Origin: Oscillospiraceae bacterium
GTDB lineage: Bacteria > Bacillota > Clostridia > Oscillospirales > Acutalibacteraceae
Direction: 5' to 3'
Assembly: GCA_015065725.1 (NCBI GenBank)
Contig: SVPV01000016.1
Coordinates: forward strand, 1-51,383
Length of the DNA: 51,383 bases
Shown here: piece by piece, positions 25,271-34,399 of the stretch
How the letters are laid out: every line of letters begins with the position of its first letter
Numbering within the stretch: position 1 is the first letter of the stretch
The notes under the pieces: model-generated
Seen by the model: only the letters and a program-made list of their open reading frames with translations
What the model was told of the DNA's origin: nothing
Databases searched by the model: none
Made by a program: the position numbers and the translations under genes

Positions 25271-26200
25271 GTGTCTAAAATCACTATTCTATTAGCCACA
25301 TATAATGGCGAAAAATATATTGAGCCAATGATTGATTCAATTTTAAATCAATCTTTTACCGATTGGACTCTGGTTCTGTCAGACGACGGTTCAAAAGATA
25401 AAACCACTCAAGTATTAGACCGCTACGCACAAAATTACCCCGAAAAAATATTGCATTACCGTTCGGGAATAAGATTCGGCTGTGCACAAAACCATTTTAT
25501 GCATTTGCTATCTAAGTTCCACGAAAGTCCGTATATTATGTTTTGTGACCAAGACGATGTTTGGCATAAAAACAAAATTGAAGTTACCTACAACAAAATG
25601 TTGGAAACTGAAAACGATCCTACAAAACCAGTCCTTATTCATACCGACCTTCGTGTTGTAGACGGTAATTTGAACGAGATCTCCCCTTCTTTTTGCAGGC
25701 TTTCTAATTTAAACGGAAATAAAATTTCTCTTAATAATTTATTAGTTCAAAATGTTGTTACCGGCTGTACAGTTATGCTAAATAAATCTCTTGCAGAATT
25801 AGCCGATTTAAAAACGGATAGCAGAGTTATGATGCACGACTGGTGGCTTGCAATTTTAGCTGCCGCCTGCGGTAAAATTGATTTTTTGGACGAGGCTACT
25901 ATTGATTACCGTCAGCACGGTAATAATTCTGTCGGTGCTTCAGACAATCACTCATTAGTTAATATTTTTAATAAAATTAAATCTAATAAAATGAGAAAGA
26001 CATTAAAAAATGCCGCCATTCAAGCAGGTCTTTTCCTTGAGTGTTTTGAAGATGTTCTTTCAGAAGACACAAAAAGGATTATAAAAGATTTTTCTTCTAC
26101 GCAACACCTAGGTGTACTAGGGCGAGATATTATTTATATAAAACACAAACTTTTAAGACAAGGCTTTTTTAGTATTGTCATACAGTTGCTTGGGTTATAA
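25271..26200 (+). CDS. Glycosyltransferase family 2, rhamnosyltransferase-like
   Basis: 309 residues from GTG, preceded by AAGGGGG. GT-A signatures are clear: ILLATYNGEKYIEPMIDSILNQS at the N-terminus (read in outline), LSDDGSKDKT with the nucleotide-binding Asp, FCDQDDVWHKNK as the DxD-like metal site, and MMHDWWLAI as the catalytic region. The DQDDVW and HDWW pattern is common in rhamnosyltransferases of the RfbF/RgpB type, in keeping with the RfbABCD genes downstream. The stop codon lies at the very edge of the two-cloverleaf repeat that follows. Confidence 0.88.
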   Translation: MSKITILLATYNGEKYIEPMIDSILNQSFTDWTLVLSDDGSKDKTTQVLDRYAQNYPEKILHYRSGIRFGCAQNHFMHLLSKFHESPYIMFCDQDDVWHKNKIEVTYNKMLETENDPTKPVLIHTDLRVVDGNLNEISPSFCRLSNLNGNKISLNNLLVQNVVTGCTVMLNKSLAELADLKTDSRVMMHDWWLAILAAACGKIDFLDEATIDYRQHGNNSVGASDNHSLVNIFNKIKSNKMRKTLKNAAIQAGLFLECFEDVLSEDTKRIIKDFSSTQHLGVLGRDIIYIKHKLLRQGFFSIVIQLLGL

Positions 26201-26370
26201 TCACAAGTAATTGAAAACAACTTTGTCGTTTTCGGCGAATTTAATTCGCCACTTTCAAATTTTTAATTTGAAAGTAACTTGTGATTTCAATGACATTTGG
26301 AATTCGTATTCTACGAATTATATATGCAAAGCATATATTGAAACACAAAGTGTTTCACCAAAATGTTATT
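26199..26370. repeat. Two adjacent three-hairpin cloverleaf-like inverted-repeat structures
   Basis: Structure 1: outer stem AATCACAAGT (26199-26208) with ACTTGTGATT (26277-26286), enclosing stems at 26213-26233 (GAAAAC/GTTTTC), 26234-26250 (GGCGAATT/AATTCGCC) and 26251-26275 (ACTTTCAAATT/AATTTGAAAGT). Structure 2: outer stem AATGACATTT (26289-26298) with AAATGTTATT (26361-26370), enclosing 26301-26319 (AATTCGTA/TACGAATT), 26320-26338 (ATATATGC/GCATATAT) and 26339-26357 (TGAAACAC/GTGTTTCA). The inner stems abut with almost no spacer bases. An open frame across it is a shadow, not a gene. Confidence 0.85.
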
Positions 26371-26398
26371 ATGATTTATTACAAGGTAGATTGAGGGG

Positions 26399-27223
26399 AT
26401 TTGCATAGATACCAACAAATTTTTATTTGCTTCAATAATAGTAGTATATAATTCGTCTTGTAAAGACAGTACAACCTGTAAAAATTTAGCTCAGCTTGAG
26501 CGTGATGATGTTAAAATAATCATATACGATAACAGCACCTCTGACTTTCACAATAAAGAATACTGCGAAAAAGTCGGCTGGGTTTATTTAGGCGGAAACG
26601 GCAACAAAGGTCTTTCAAAAGCTTATAACTGCTGTATAGATTATCTTAAAGAACAAAACTTTAACGGTTATGTTTGTTTATTCGATGACGATACAAATAT
26701 AAATCCCGATTATTTTTCTTTTTTGGAGAAATCTCTTTCCAAAGATAATCAAATATACGTTCCACTGATATACTCAAATAATTTACTTATTTCCCCTTGT
26801 GTATTAACTCACGGTCATTGCACAAAAAAATTTAACGACGAACAACAGGCACTTAATTATAATTACAATAATATTTCGGCAATTAATTCTTGCATGGTAA
26901 TTGATATAGACGTATTCAAAGACTACAGATATGATGAAAATATATTCCTTGACGGAATTGACCATCAATTTGTATCGGACATGATAGCACATGGTAAGAA
27001 ATTAAAGGTCCTTGACTACAAATGCAATCATTCCTTTTCAGGCACAGAGGTGCCACCCTTCAAAAGTGCTGTTACCAGATTTAAGATATTTAAAAAGGAT
27101 TATAAATACATTTTTAGAAATAACAGAACGGAATATTTAAAACTTGTAGGTAAAAGAGCATTAAAGCTTTCTGCTCAATACAAAACATTAAAATTTTTAC
27201 TACTATTATTGAAAGGAGATTAA
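26399..27223 (+). CDS. Glycosyltransferase family 2 without a canonical start codon
   Basis: About 274 residues. The frame reads TNKFLFASIIVVYNS, IIIYDNST, GNGNKGLSKAYN and CLFDDDTNINPDYF, all typical of a family 2 (rhamnosyltransferase/galactofuranosyltransferase-like) GT-A core with a DDD metal motif. An ATG-started frame from 26723 would lose this whole catalytic half, so it is not the true start. GAGGGG at 26393-26398 is followed by possible ATT (26399) or ATA (26405) starts only. The original start may have been removed when the hairpin structures arose just upstream, or one base may be wrong. The C-terminus is helical and basic. It ends one base before the polymerase gene, so the two are coupled. 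Confidence 0.7.
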   Translation: MCIDTNKFLFASIIVVYNSSCKDSTTCKNLAQLERDDVKIIIYDNSTSDFHNKEYCEKVGWVYLGGNGNKGLSKAYNCCIDYLKEQNFNGYVCLFDDDTNINPDYFSFLEKSLSKDNQIYVPLIYSNNLLISPCVLTHGHCTKKFNDEQQALNYNYNNISAINSCMVIDIDVFKDYRYDENIFLDGIDHQFVSDMIAHGKKLKVLDYKCNHSFSGTEVPPFKSAVTRFKIFKKDYKYIFRNNRTEYLKLVGKRALKLSAQYKTLKFLLLLLKGD

Positions 27224-27224
27224 A

Positions 27225-28694
27225 ATGAAAATAGAAAACAAAAGAAATTTAATCTTCCGCTCTTTATATACTTTTTTAGGTTGTATTGCAATATTATCCG
27301 GCTTAGTACTAAATAGCGTTAATTACTTCATTAACGGATTATTAATGGTAATATGCGGTGTGGCTTTATATTTTCTTTTTGCCATACATATAAGCAATAA
27401 AAACTTTCTTGATATCAGTGCGGTTTTTACAGGTGTATGGCTAGTAACAATCGGTCTTGCTTCTCTTAGACTTTGTGATTATCAAGAAACTTGGCAAAAG
27501 GAAACATGGGTGGGTTTAACCTTAGCTTATCTTGTTTTCCAAGTTGGTGTTTTAGTTTCAAAAAAAATAGGTAATTTTATTTGTGATTTCATAAATAAAT
27601 ACAAAGGTAAGAATATTGGAAAATACACCTTTGAACTAAAAGAAAACCGTTTATTTTGGATTTGTATAGGCGTTACGTTAATGGGTTTATTATCATTTAC
27701 CGCTAACGTTTTAATAAGAGGATATATTCCTTTATTCTCATCAGACACTAGTTCTTACGTTGAGTTTTATACTAAATTCCATATATTTGCAGTTGCATCT
27801 ACAATGATTTCGGGACTCTGCTATTATTGTATTAAAAAATGCAATCTTTCAGCCACAAAAAAAGTAATTTTAATTTTATGTATAATATATGAAACCTTCC
27901 TGTTTCCAATTCTTGTAGTATCTCGTGGAGTGTTTCTTGCAACCTCGCTATCCTTAACTGCCGTAATATTTTACCTAAATAAAAAAAGATTTATCATCTT
28001 GTTTTGTTGTATGGTTGTGGTTTTAGGATATTATGAATTGGGTTCACTTGCAAGAAAATACACCAATGCTGAATTGAACGTGTTTTTTGAGCCATCAAAA
28101 ATAACCATAGATAAAAATAACGATGTTGATAAAGATGACGATAGCGACATTGACGATAATAATAACGACGATACTGACAACAATGAAAATAAGACGTATT
28201 TCCAACTACCGCCAAAACTATCGTTCATATACAGTTATTTAACCGTAAGCCACGATAACTTTAATGAAGCGGTGCAAAATGCAGAGGACTATACATACGG
28301 AATAAGGCAATTGCAACCGTTTAATGTTATTCTTAGAATTCCGCAAATCAGTAAGTTTGTGTCTTCTTCTGAATATTACTTGGTAAGACCGCATTTAAAC
28401 ACGACCAATATAATAGGCGAAGCTTATTATGATTTGCGTATGGTTGGTATAGCTTTCTTTATGTTTGTTTGGTCATTGATATTCGGAACTATACAAACTG
28501 TTTATTTAAGAAATAAAGGCATTTTTGCCTTATTAGCGTTGGGCAACGTGATGACACCTGTCTTTTTGTGTTTCTTCGCTAGTTGGATGACTCAATTCAG
28601 CGTTTGGATGATTTGGGGATTAGAACTAATCTTGTGCATAATAGCATGTACAAATAAAATTTCTATAAACAACGGAAAGGATGAATTAAAATGA
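27225..28694 (+). CDS. Wzy-like oligosaccharide repeat-unit polymerase
   Basis: 489 residues with about a dozen membrane segments and a large extracytoplasmic loop in the second half, the architecture of O-antigen/capsule repeat-unit polymerases (WzyE/O-antigen polysaccharide polymerase-like). The loop carries a low-complexity Asp/Asn tract of about 30 residues (genome 28110-28195) that looks like an expansion. Such polymerases join lipid-linked repeat units on the outer face of the membrane after flipping, here presumably by the Wzx-like protein downstream. AAGGAG precedes ATG, and the stop overlaps the rfbA start as ATGA. Sequence conservation is low, so the call rests on topology and context. 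Confidence 0.8.
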   Translation: MKIENKRNLIFRSLYTFLGCIAILSGLVLNSVNYFINGLLMVICGVALYFLFAIHISNKNFLDISAVFTGVWLVTIGLASLRLCDYQETWQKETWVGLTLAYLVFQVGVLVSKKIGNFICDFINKYKGKNIGKYTFELKENRLFWICIGVTLMGLLSFTANVLIRGYIPLFSSDTSSYVEFYTKFHIFAVASTMISGLCYYCIKKCNLSATKKVILILCIIYETFLFPILVVSRGVFLATSLSLTAVIFYLNKKRFIILFCCMVVVLGYYELGSLARKYTNAELNVFFEPSKITIDKNNDVDKDDDSDIDDNNNDDTDNNENKTYFQLPPKLSFIYSYLTVSHDNFNEAVQNAEDYTYGIRQLQPFNVILRIPQISKFVSSSEYYLVRPHLNTTNIIGEAYYDLRMVGIAFFMFVWSLIFGTIQTVYLRNKGIFALLALGNVMTPVFLCFFASWMTQFSVWMIWGLELILCIIACTNKISINNGKDELK

Positions 28695-29581
28695 AAGGCA
28701 TTATTCTAGCAGGCGGTTCGGGTACACGTTTGTATCCGCTCACAAAGGTTACATCAAAACAATTGTTACCTATTTACGACAAACCTATGATTTATTATCC
28801 AATGTCGGTGCTTATGAACGCAGGAATAAGAGATATACTAATTATCTCTACCCCACAGGATACTCCGCGTTTTAAAGAATTGCTCGGTGACGGTAAACAG
28901 TTTGGTGTAAATCTTTCTTACGCAGTTCAGCCCTCCCCCGACGGTTTGGCTCAGGCATTTATTATCGGTGCCGATTTTATAGGCGACGATACAGCTTGCA
29001 TGGTACTTGGTGATAACATTTTTGCAGGTCACGGTCTTAAAAAGCGTCTTCGTGTTGCTGTTGAGAATGCAGAAAACGGAAAGGGTGCTACCGTATTTGG
29101 ATATTATGTTGACGACCCCGAACGTTTTGGTATAGTTGAGTTTGACGAAAACGGCAAGGCTATTTCTATTGAAGAAAAACCCGAAAAGCCGAAGAGTAAT
29201 TACTGTGTAACAGGTCTTTACTTCTACGATAACCGTGTTGTAGAATATGCTAAAAACTTAAAGCCCTCCGCTAGAGGTGAGCTTGAAATAACCGACCTTA
29301 ACCGCATTTATCTAGAAGACGGTTCTTTGAATGTTGAGCTTCTGGGACAAGGCTTTACATGGCTTGACACAGGAACACACGAAAGTCTTGTAGATGCAAC
29401 CAACTTTGTTAGAACTGTTGAAACACATCAGCACAGAAAAATTGCTTGTCTTGAAGAAATCGCATACCTAAACGGTTGGATTTCTAAAGAAGAAGTTCTT
29501 GAGGTTTATGAGGTATTAAAGAAGAATCAATACGGACAGTATCTTAAAGACGTACTGGACGGCAAATATATTGATGGCTAG
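28691..29581 (+). CDS. rfbA: Glucose-1-phosphate thymidylyltransferase
   Basis: 296 residues, the normal length. The N-terminal nucleotidyltransferase signature [13 protein letters not shown] (6-18) is followed by [37 protein letters not shown] and [20 protein letters not shown], all diagnostic of RmlA. It makes dTDP-glucose from dTTP and glucose-1-phosphate, the first step toward dTDP-rhamnose and the dTDP-3-amino sugar. It overlaps the polymerase gene by four bases. Its TAG stop forms the outer end of the MITE-like element that separates it from rfbB. Confidence 0.97.
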   Translation: MKGIILAGGSGTRLYPLTKVTSKQLLPIYDKPMIYYPMSVLMNAGIRDILIISTPQDTPRFKELLGDGKQFGVNLSYAVQPSPDGLAQAFIIGADFIGDDTACMVLGDNIFAGHGLKKRLRVAVENAENGKGATVFGYYVDDPERFGIVEFDENGKAISIEEKPEKPKSNYCVTGLYFYDNRVVEYAKNLKPSARGELEITDLNRIYLEDGSLNVELLGQGFTWLDTGTHESLVDATNFVRTVETHQHRKIACLEEIAYLNGWISKEEVLEVYEVLKKNQYGQYLKDVLDGKYIDG

Positions 29582-29856
29582 CCAAAGCATTCAAACCCGA
29601 ACCAGCCTAAAAGGGCGGTTTTAAGGCATCTTTTGGCTCTTTGTCGCACATAGGCGATAGCCTTATGTACTTCGCATCACCAAAATCTACTCATAAAAAC
29701 GCACCTTTTAGGTCGCAGAATTTTGTGATTATAGGTTTTTTTGGTGTGGCGAGGCACAAAACGCAGCAAATCCTGACGGATTTGCGAGTATTTTAACAAA
29801 GCCACAGCACAAAATCCTTATCCCAAAATCTGATTCAGGTTTAAATGCTTTGGCTA
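29579..29856. mobile_element. MITE-like element with 27-bp terminal inverted repeats
   Basis: A 278-base element without coding capacity. Its ends are imperfect inverted repeats: 29579-29605, starting TAGCCAAAGCATT, and 29830-29856, ending AATGCTTTGGCTA, matching at about 24 of 27 positions. TA forms the outermost bases at both ends, which would fit insertion at TA. Inside are further palindromes such as GCAAATCC/GGATTTGC and a CACCAAAA/TTTTGGTG pair. It occupies nearly the whole rfbA-rfbB gap and supplies the rfbA stop codon. No transposase is nearby. Confidence 0.7.
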
Positions 29857-29872
29857 AAAAGGAGAAATAATT

Positions 29873-30892
29873 ATGACTATTATTGTTACAGGCGGTGCCG
29901 GATTTATTGGCTCAAATTTCGTTTTCCATATGCTAAAGAAATATCCCGATTACAGAATAATCTGTTTGGACAAGCTAACCTATGCAGGTAACCTTTCTAC
30001 ATTGGCTCCTGTTATGGAAAATCCAAACTTCCGTTTTGTAAAGGCTGATATTTGTGATAGAGAAGCTGTTTACAATCTTTTCGAGGAAGAAAAACCCGAC
30101 ATTGTTGTTAACTTTGCAGCAGAAAGCCATGTTGACCGTTCTATTGAAAATCCAGAAGTTTTCTTACAGACAAACATTCTTGGTACTCAGGTTCTTATGG
30201 ACGCTTGCCGCAAGTATGGAATTACCCGTTATCATCAGGTTTCTACCGATGAGGTTTACGGTGATTTACCGCTTGACCGTCCCGACCTATTCTTTACTGA
30301 GGAGACACCTATTCACACTTCTTCCCCCTATTCAAGCTCAAAAGCAGGTGCTGACTTGCTTGTTTTAGCATATCACAGAACCTTTGGTTTGCCTGTAACA
30401 ATTTCACGTTGCTCAAACAACTACGGTCCTTACCACTTCCCCGAAAAGCTTATTCCTTTAATGATTGCTAACGCACTTAACGACAAACCTCTTCCCGTCT
30501 ACGGCGAAGGTCTTAACGTTCGCGATTGGCTTTATGTTGAGGACCACTGTAAAGCTATTGACCTTATTATTCATAAAGGCAGAGTTGGTGAAGTTTATAA
30601 CATCGGCGGCCATAATGAAATGAAGAATATTGATATTGTTAAGATAATTTGTAAGGCACTTGATAAGCCTGAAAGTCTTATCACTTATGTTGCTGACCGT
30701 AAGGGCCACGATATGAGATATGCTATTGACCCAACCAAAATTCATAACGAATTAGGTTGGCTACCCGAAACAAAGTTTGTTGACGGTATTCAGAAAACTA
30801 TTAAATGGTATCTTGATAACAAGGAATGGTGGGAAACTATCATTTCGGGTGAATACCAGAATTATTATGAAAAAATGTACGGTAACCGTTAA
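29873..30892 (+). CDS. rfbB: dTDP-glucose 4,6-dehydratase
   Basis: 339 residues. The NAD-binding GGAGFIGSNF motif stands at 7-16, then KLTYAGNLSTL, NFAAESHVDRSI, the catalytic-region STDEVYGDL, and the YSSSKAGAD active-site Tyr-x3-Lys. SRCSNNYGPYHFPEKLIPL and VRDWLYVEDHC are typical of RmlB. It converts dTDP-glucose to dTDP-4-keto-6-deoxyglucose, the branch point between rhamnose (RfbC/RfbD) and the 3-amino sugar (FdtA/FdtB), both encoded here. AAAGGAG precedes ATG, just outside the MITE-like element. Confidence 0.97.
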   Translation: MTIIVTGGAGFIGSNFVFHMLKKYPDYRIICLDKLTYAGNLSTLAPVMENPNFRFVKADICDREAVYNLFEEEKPDIVVNFAAESHVDRSIENPEVFLQTNILGTQVLMDACRKYGITRYHQVSTDEVYGDLPLDRPDLFFTEETPIHTSSPYSSSKAGADLLVLAYHRTFGLPVTISRCSNNYGPYHFPEKLIPLMIANALNDKPLPVYGEGLNVRDWLYVEDHCKAIDLIIHKGRVGEVYNIGGHNEMKNIDIVKIICKALDKPESLITYVADRKGHDMRYAIDPTKIHNELGWLPETKFVDGIQKTIKWYLDNKEWWETIISGEYQNYYEKMYGNR

Positions 30893-30910
30893 TTTTTTAA
30901 AACAAAAAAT

Positions 30911-30935
30911 CTCCACTGTCTAATAGGCAGTGGAG
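30911..30935. other. Intercistronic hairpin between rfbB and rfbD
   Basis: Stem CTCCACTG/CAGTGGAG with a 9-base loop in the 68-base gap. No T-run follows on the plus strand, so it is more likely an mRNA-processing or partial attenuation structure than a full terminator. Confidence 0.5.
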
Positions 30936-30960
30936 AATAAGTATTTTGTGAGGATAATAT

Positions 30961-31851
30961 ATGAAAGTTTTTGTAACAGGTGTTTGCGGTCAGTTAGGCT
31001 ATGATGTTATGAATGAGCTTGATAAAAGAGGTTACGAATGTATTGGCAGCGATATTGCAGATACCAATAACAGTAAATACCCTTATATCAAGTTGGATAT
31101 TACTGATGAAAATCAAGTAAATAAAGTTATATGCGAAACTGCACCCGATGTAATTGTACATTGTGCAGCTTGGACTGCGGTGGATTTAGCTGAAGCAGAA
31201 GAAAACATTTCTAAGGTCGAGGCAGTTAACAGTATCGGCACAAAAAATGTTGCAGAAGCCTGTAAAAAAACAAACGCTAAAATGATATATATAAGTACCG
31301 ATTATGTCTTTGACGGAAGCGGTACAGAGCCTTGGAAGCCCGACTGTAAAGATTACGCCCCTTTAAGTGTTTACGGAAGAACTAAGCTAGAGGGAGAAAA
31401 AGCAGTTTCAAGCATTTTAGACAAGTATTTTATTGTTAGAATTGCTTGGGTTTTTGGCTTAAACGGTAAAAACTTTATTAAAACAATGCTTAACGTAGGT
31501 AAAAAATACGATACTGTAAGAGTGGTTTGTGACCAAATAGGAACTCCCACCTACACCTACGATTTAGCAAGGCTTTTAGTTGATATGGCAGAAACCGAAA
31601 AGTACGGTTACTACCACGCAACAAACGAGGGCGGATATATAAGCTGGTATGATTTTACCTGTGAAATATTCCGTCAGGCAGGATACGATACTAAAGTCGT
31701 ACCCGTTACTACTGAAGAATATGGTCTTTCTGCTGCAGCAAGACCGTTTAACAGCAGATTGGATAAATCAAAGTTGGTTGAAATGGGATTTTCTCCCCTA
31801 CCCACTTGGAAGGATGCTCTTTCAAGATATTTAAAGGAAATTGAGGATTAA
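30961..31851 (+). CDS. rfbD: dTDP-4-dehydrorhamnose reductase
   Basis: 296 residues. It has the Rossmann GVCGQLGYDV motif at 7-16, VIVHCAAWTAVDLAE, ISTDYVFDGSG and YGRTKLEGEKAV with the catalytic Tyr-x3-Lys, then IRAW-like VRIAWVFG and DQIGTPTYTYDLA, all RmlD hallmarks. It reduces dTDP-4-keto-L-rhamnose with NADPH, the final step to dTDP-L-rhamnose. GTGAGG lies before ATG. rfbC follows after two bases. Confidence 0.95.
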   Translation: MKVFVTGVCGQLGYDVMNELDKRGYECIGSDIADTNNSKYPYIKLDITDENQVNKVICETAPDVIVHCAAWTAVDLAEAEENISKVEAVNSIGTKNVAEACKKTNAKMIYISTDYVFDGSGTEPWKPDCKDYAPLSVYGRTKLEGEKAVSSILDKYFIVRIAWVFGLNGKNFIKTMLNVGKKYDTVRVVCDQIGTPTYTYDLARLLVDMAETEKYGYYHATNEGGYISWYDFTCEIFRQAGYDTKVVPVTTEEYGLSAAARPFNSRLDKSKLVEMGFSPLPTWKDALSRYLKEIED

Positions 31852-31853
31852 AA

Positions 31854-32456
31854 ATGGGACAAATTACTGTTGAAAAAAACGTGGGCGGAATAGAAGGCTT
31901 ATGTGTTATTACCCCTGCAGTTCACGGCGATAACCGTGGATATTTTATGGAAACATACAGCAAAAGAGATATGGAAGAAGCAGGTATTAATATCGACTTT
32001 GTACAGGATAATCAGTCTATGTCGGTTAAAGGCGTTCTAAGAGGCTTGCACTTCCAAATAAACTTCCCCCAAACAAAATTGGTAAGGGCTATTAAAGGCT
32101 CGGTATTTGATGTTGCTGTTGATTTACGTAAGGACAGCAAAACCTTTGGCAAATGGTACGGAGTAGAGCTAACAGAGGAAAATAAAAAGCAATTTTTAAT
32201 CCCGAAAGGCTTTGCTCACGGGTTTTTAGTGCTTTCTGACACAGCAGAATTTTGCTATAAGTGCGACGATTTCTATCATGCAAATGATGAGGGCGGTCTT
32301 GCATGGAACGACCCCGAGATTGATATTAAATGGCCGCAGGTTGAGGGTGTTTATAATGGCACAGCCAGTGCAGAGGGTTATACCCTTTCGGACGGTACAC
32401 CGCTAAACTTAAGCGAAAAAGACCAAAAATGGTCTGGGATTAGTCAAAGCATTTAA
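31854..32456 (+). CDS. rfbC: dTDP-4-dehydrorhamnose 3,5-epimerase
   Basis: 200 residues, a cupin-fold RmlC: TPAVHGDNRGYFMETYS, QDNQSMSVKGVLRGLHFQ with the catalytic His, LVRAIKGSVFDVAVDLRKDS, IPKGFAHGFLVLSD and the downstream YHANDEGGLAWNDPEI. It epimerises carbons 3 and 5 of dTDP-4-keto-6-deoxyglucose. The length is slightly above the usual 180-185 because of a short C-terminal tail. It is packed between rfbD and a glycosyltransferase. Confidence 0.96.
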   Translation: MGQITVEKNVGGIEGLCVITPAVHGDNRGYFMETYSKRDMEEAGINIDFVQDNQSMSVKGVLRGLHFQINFPQTKLVRAIKGSVFDVAVDLRKDSKTFGKWYGVELTEENKKQFLIPKGFAHGFLVLSDTAEFCYKCDDFYHANDEGGLAWNDPEIDIKWPQVEGVYNGTASAEGYTLSDGTPLNLSEKDQKWSGISQSI

Positions 32457-32467
32457 GGAGATTTTTT

Positions 32468-33439
32468 ATGAATAACCCGCTGATTACGGTTATTGTTCCG
32501 GTTTATAAAGTCGAACAATATTTAGAGCGTTGTGTTAATAGCATTATAAATCAAACTTATAAAAACTTGGAAATCATTTTGGTTGATGATGGTTCTCCTG
32601 ATAATTGCGGACAAATGTGTGATGACTTTGCAAAGCAGGACTCAAGAATTCGTGTAATTCATAAAGAAAACGGCGGTCTGTCCTCTGCCAGAAATGCGGG
32701 ACTAGACGTAATGACCGGTGAATATGTCGGATTTGTTGATTCTGATGATTGGATCGAAGAAGACACCTATGCCCTTTTGTATCAAAATATGTGCGAAGAG
32801 AATGCAGATATCTCTTGCGGTGGTATTGCTACCCACTCCGGCAGCAAATTGCTGTCCTGTTTTAACCCCAATCTGCAGGAAACCTTTACATTTGACCGCA
32901 AAGAAGCTACTCGTGAATTGATTAATAACCGAATAATTACCAACTCTGTATGCGACAAGCTATATAACGCTAAGATTTTTCAGAATTTGCGATTTAAAAA
33001 TGGCGTTTTATACGAGGACTTTCAAATACAGTATCGGTGTTTAGCCCTAGCCGACAGGGTGACATACACTGCACAAACCTGCTACTACTATTTTGTAGCA
33101 CCCAATAGTATCAGCCGAGGTACTTTTACAAAAAAACAAATGGATTTTCTTACAAATTCCTTGGAAAGAATGGAATTTTATAAGGAATATGACCCCGACT
33201 GTTTGCCAGCATGTATGTCTGCCCATTTGGATATATGCTTTAGTCTTGTAGGTAAAGCATACGGCACACTGTTATGGAATGAAGTCAGAAGCGAATTAAC
33301 AAAACAAATCTGTCAACCTCTCACAAAAGAAGTTGAGGATGCTCTCTCAAAAAAAATTCGTTTCAAAAGACGTCTTTTCCAGTATAGCCCGTTCCTGTTT
33401 GTTGCATTTGCCCGAATATATCAATTTTTGCAAAAGTAA
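32468..33439 (+). CDS. Glycosyltransferase family 2
   Basis: 323 residues. It shows a classical GT-A family 2 start: VIVPVYKVEQYLERCVNSI, ILVDDGSPDNCG with the nucleotide-binding Asp, NGGLSSARNAGLD, and FVDSDDWIEEDTY as the DxD metal site. The C-terminal third is helical and basic (KKIRFKRRLFQYSPF), suggesting membrane association. AAGGAG precedes ATG. It acts on the lipid-linked repeat unit; donor unknown. Base use is a little richer in GC than in the first glycosyltransferases. Confidence 0.92.
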   Translation: MNNPLITVIVPVYKVEQYLERCVNSIINQTYKNLEIILVDDGSPDNCGQMCDDFAKQDSRIRVIHKENGGLSSARNAGLDVMTGEYVGFVDSDDWIEEDTYALLYQNMCEENADISCGGIATHSGSKLLSCFNPNLQETFTFDRKEATRELINNRIITNSVCDKLYNAKIFQNLRFKNGVLYEDFQIQYRCLALADRVTYTAQTCYYYFVAPNSISRGTFTKKQMDFLTNSLERMEFYKEYDPDCLPACMSAHLDICFSLVGKAYGTLLWNEVRSELTKQICQPLTKEVEDALSKKIRFKRRLFQYSPFLFVAFARIYQFLQK

Positions 33440-33465
33440 TTTTTTCAAAATAAGGAGATTTTGTT

Positions 33466-34395
33466 TTGCCTGATTCTAAAAACAAACTTGTATCCGTTGT
33501 AATTGTGTCCTACAACTCCGCCGACTCTATCACAAGAACGCTGGACAGTATTTACAATCAAACATATCCTAATATTGAACTTGTAATCTCTGACGATGCC
33601 TCTAATGACGATACTGTAGCGGTCGCTGCAGAGTGGATTGAGAAGCATAAGGCACGGTTTTCCGATTGTATTCTTATTGCTAACGAGAAAAATCAAGGTG
33701 TTGCGGAGAATTTAAACACAGGCATCAGAGCCGCCACCGGTGCATATATTAAAGACTTCGGTGCAGACGACTTGTTGCTGCCTGACTATCTCCAAACCCA
33801 CGTGGCGTATTTGGAAGAAAGCGGAGAAGACTGTGTATTTTCCAATATGTATGCCTACCAGATTGTGAACGGAGAAAAACGAGTGCAAGATTATGAAACA
33901 CCCATCGGCGAAAAATTCTACGGTGTATCGGCAAAAGACCAATATAAAATACTCTTGCGTGACAATTGCCTATTCTCCCCCACCTTTTTAGCCACCCGTG
34001 CCCTTTACGAAAAGCACGGCCTTTACGACACACGCTTTCCGTTAATGGAGGATTACCCCTATTATTTGAAAATTGCAAAAGAGGGAACCCATCTAAATTA
34101 TCTGGATGTGCGACTTGTAGAATACTGTTTTGCAGAAAATTCTATCTCAAATGCAACATCTGTGCGAGTGCTTTCTCCAAACTTCCATAAAATGATGCGT
34201 AGTTTCTTTTATAAAGTCCGTCTTAAAGGGCTACTGAAAGAAAAAGATTTTAAATACTTACTTATAGGTTTCTGGAAGATTTTTTTCGGCGACTGTGTAA
34301 TCTTATTTGGAAATAAAAGTACCAATTCTATCGTACGGTTTTGTAATAATATGCGGGAACTTAAATTTTTAAAATCCCGCAAAAACAAAGGTTGA
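33466..34395 (+). CDS. Glycosyltransferase family 2
   Basis: 309 residues from TTG, chosen because AAGGAG stands nine bases upstream and the motif VSVVIVSYNSADSITRTLDSI begins shortly after. Further motifs: LVISDDASNDDTV, NQGVAENLNTGIRAA, DFGADDLLLPDYL in place of the usual DxD, and MEDYPYYLKIAKEG in the catalytic region. The C-terminal region is basic and helical. Its closeness to the fdtA gene (4 bases) suggests it may use the 3-amino sugar made by the next two enzymes; this is inference. Confidence 0.9.
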   Translation: MPDSKNKLVSVVIVSYNSADSITRTLDSIYNQTYPNIELVISDDASNDDTVAVAAEWIEKHKARFSDCILIANEKNQGVAENLNTGIRAATGAYIKDFGADDLLLPDYLQTHVAYLEESGEDCVFSNMYAYQIVNGEKRVQDYETPIGEKFYGVSAKDQYKILLRDNCLFSPTFLATRALYEKHGLYDTRFPLMEDYPYYLKIAKEGTHLNYLDVRLVEYCFAENSISNATSVRVLSPNFHKMMRSFFYKVRLKGLLKEKDFKYLLIGFWKIFFGDCVILFGNKSTNSIVRFCNNMRELKFLKSRKNKG

Positions 34396-34399
34396 TAAT

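Noticed and set aside
26211-26408. 65-residue plus-strand frame
   Set aside because: It is a translation of the cloverleaf structures and overlaps the true glycosyltransferase frame.
29640-29830. Small gene between rfbA and rfbB
   Set aside because: No frame with a start, ribosome binding site and sensible composition; the stretch is the inside of the MITE-like element.
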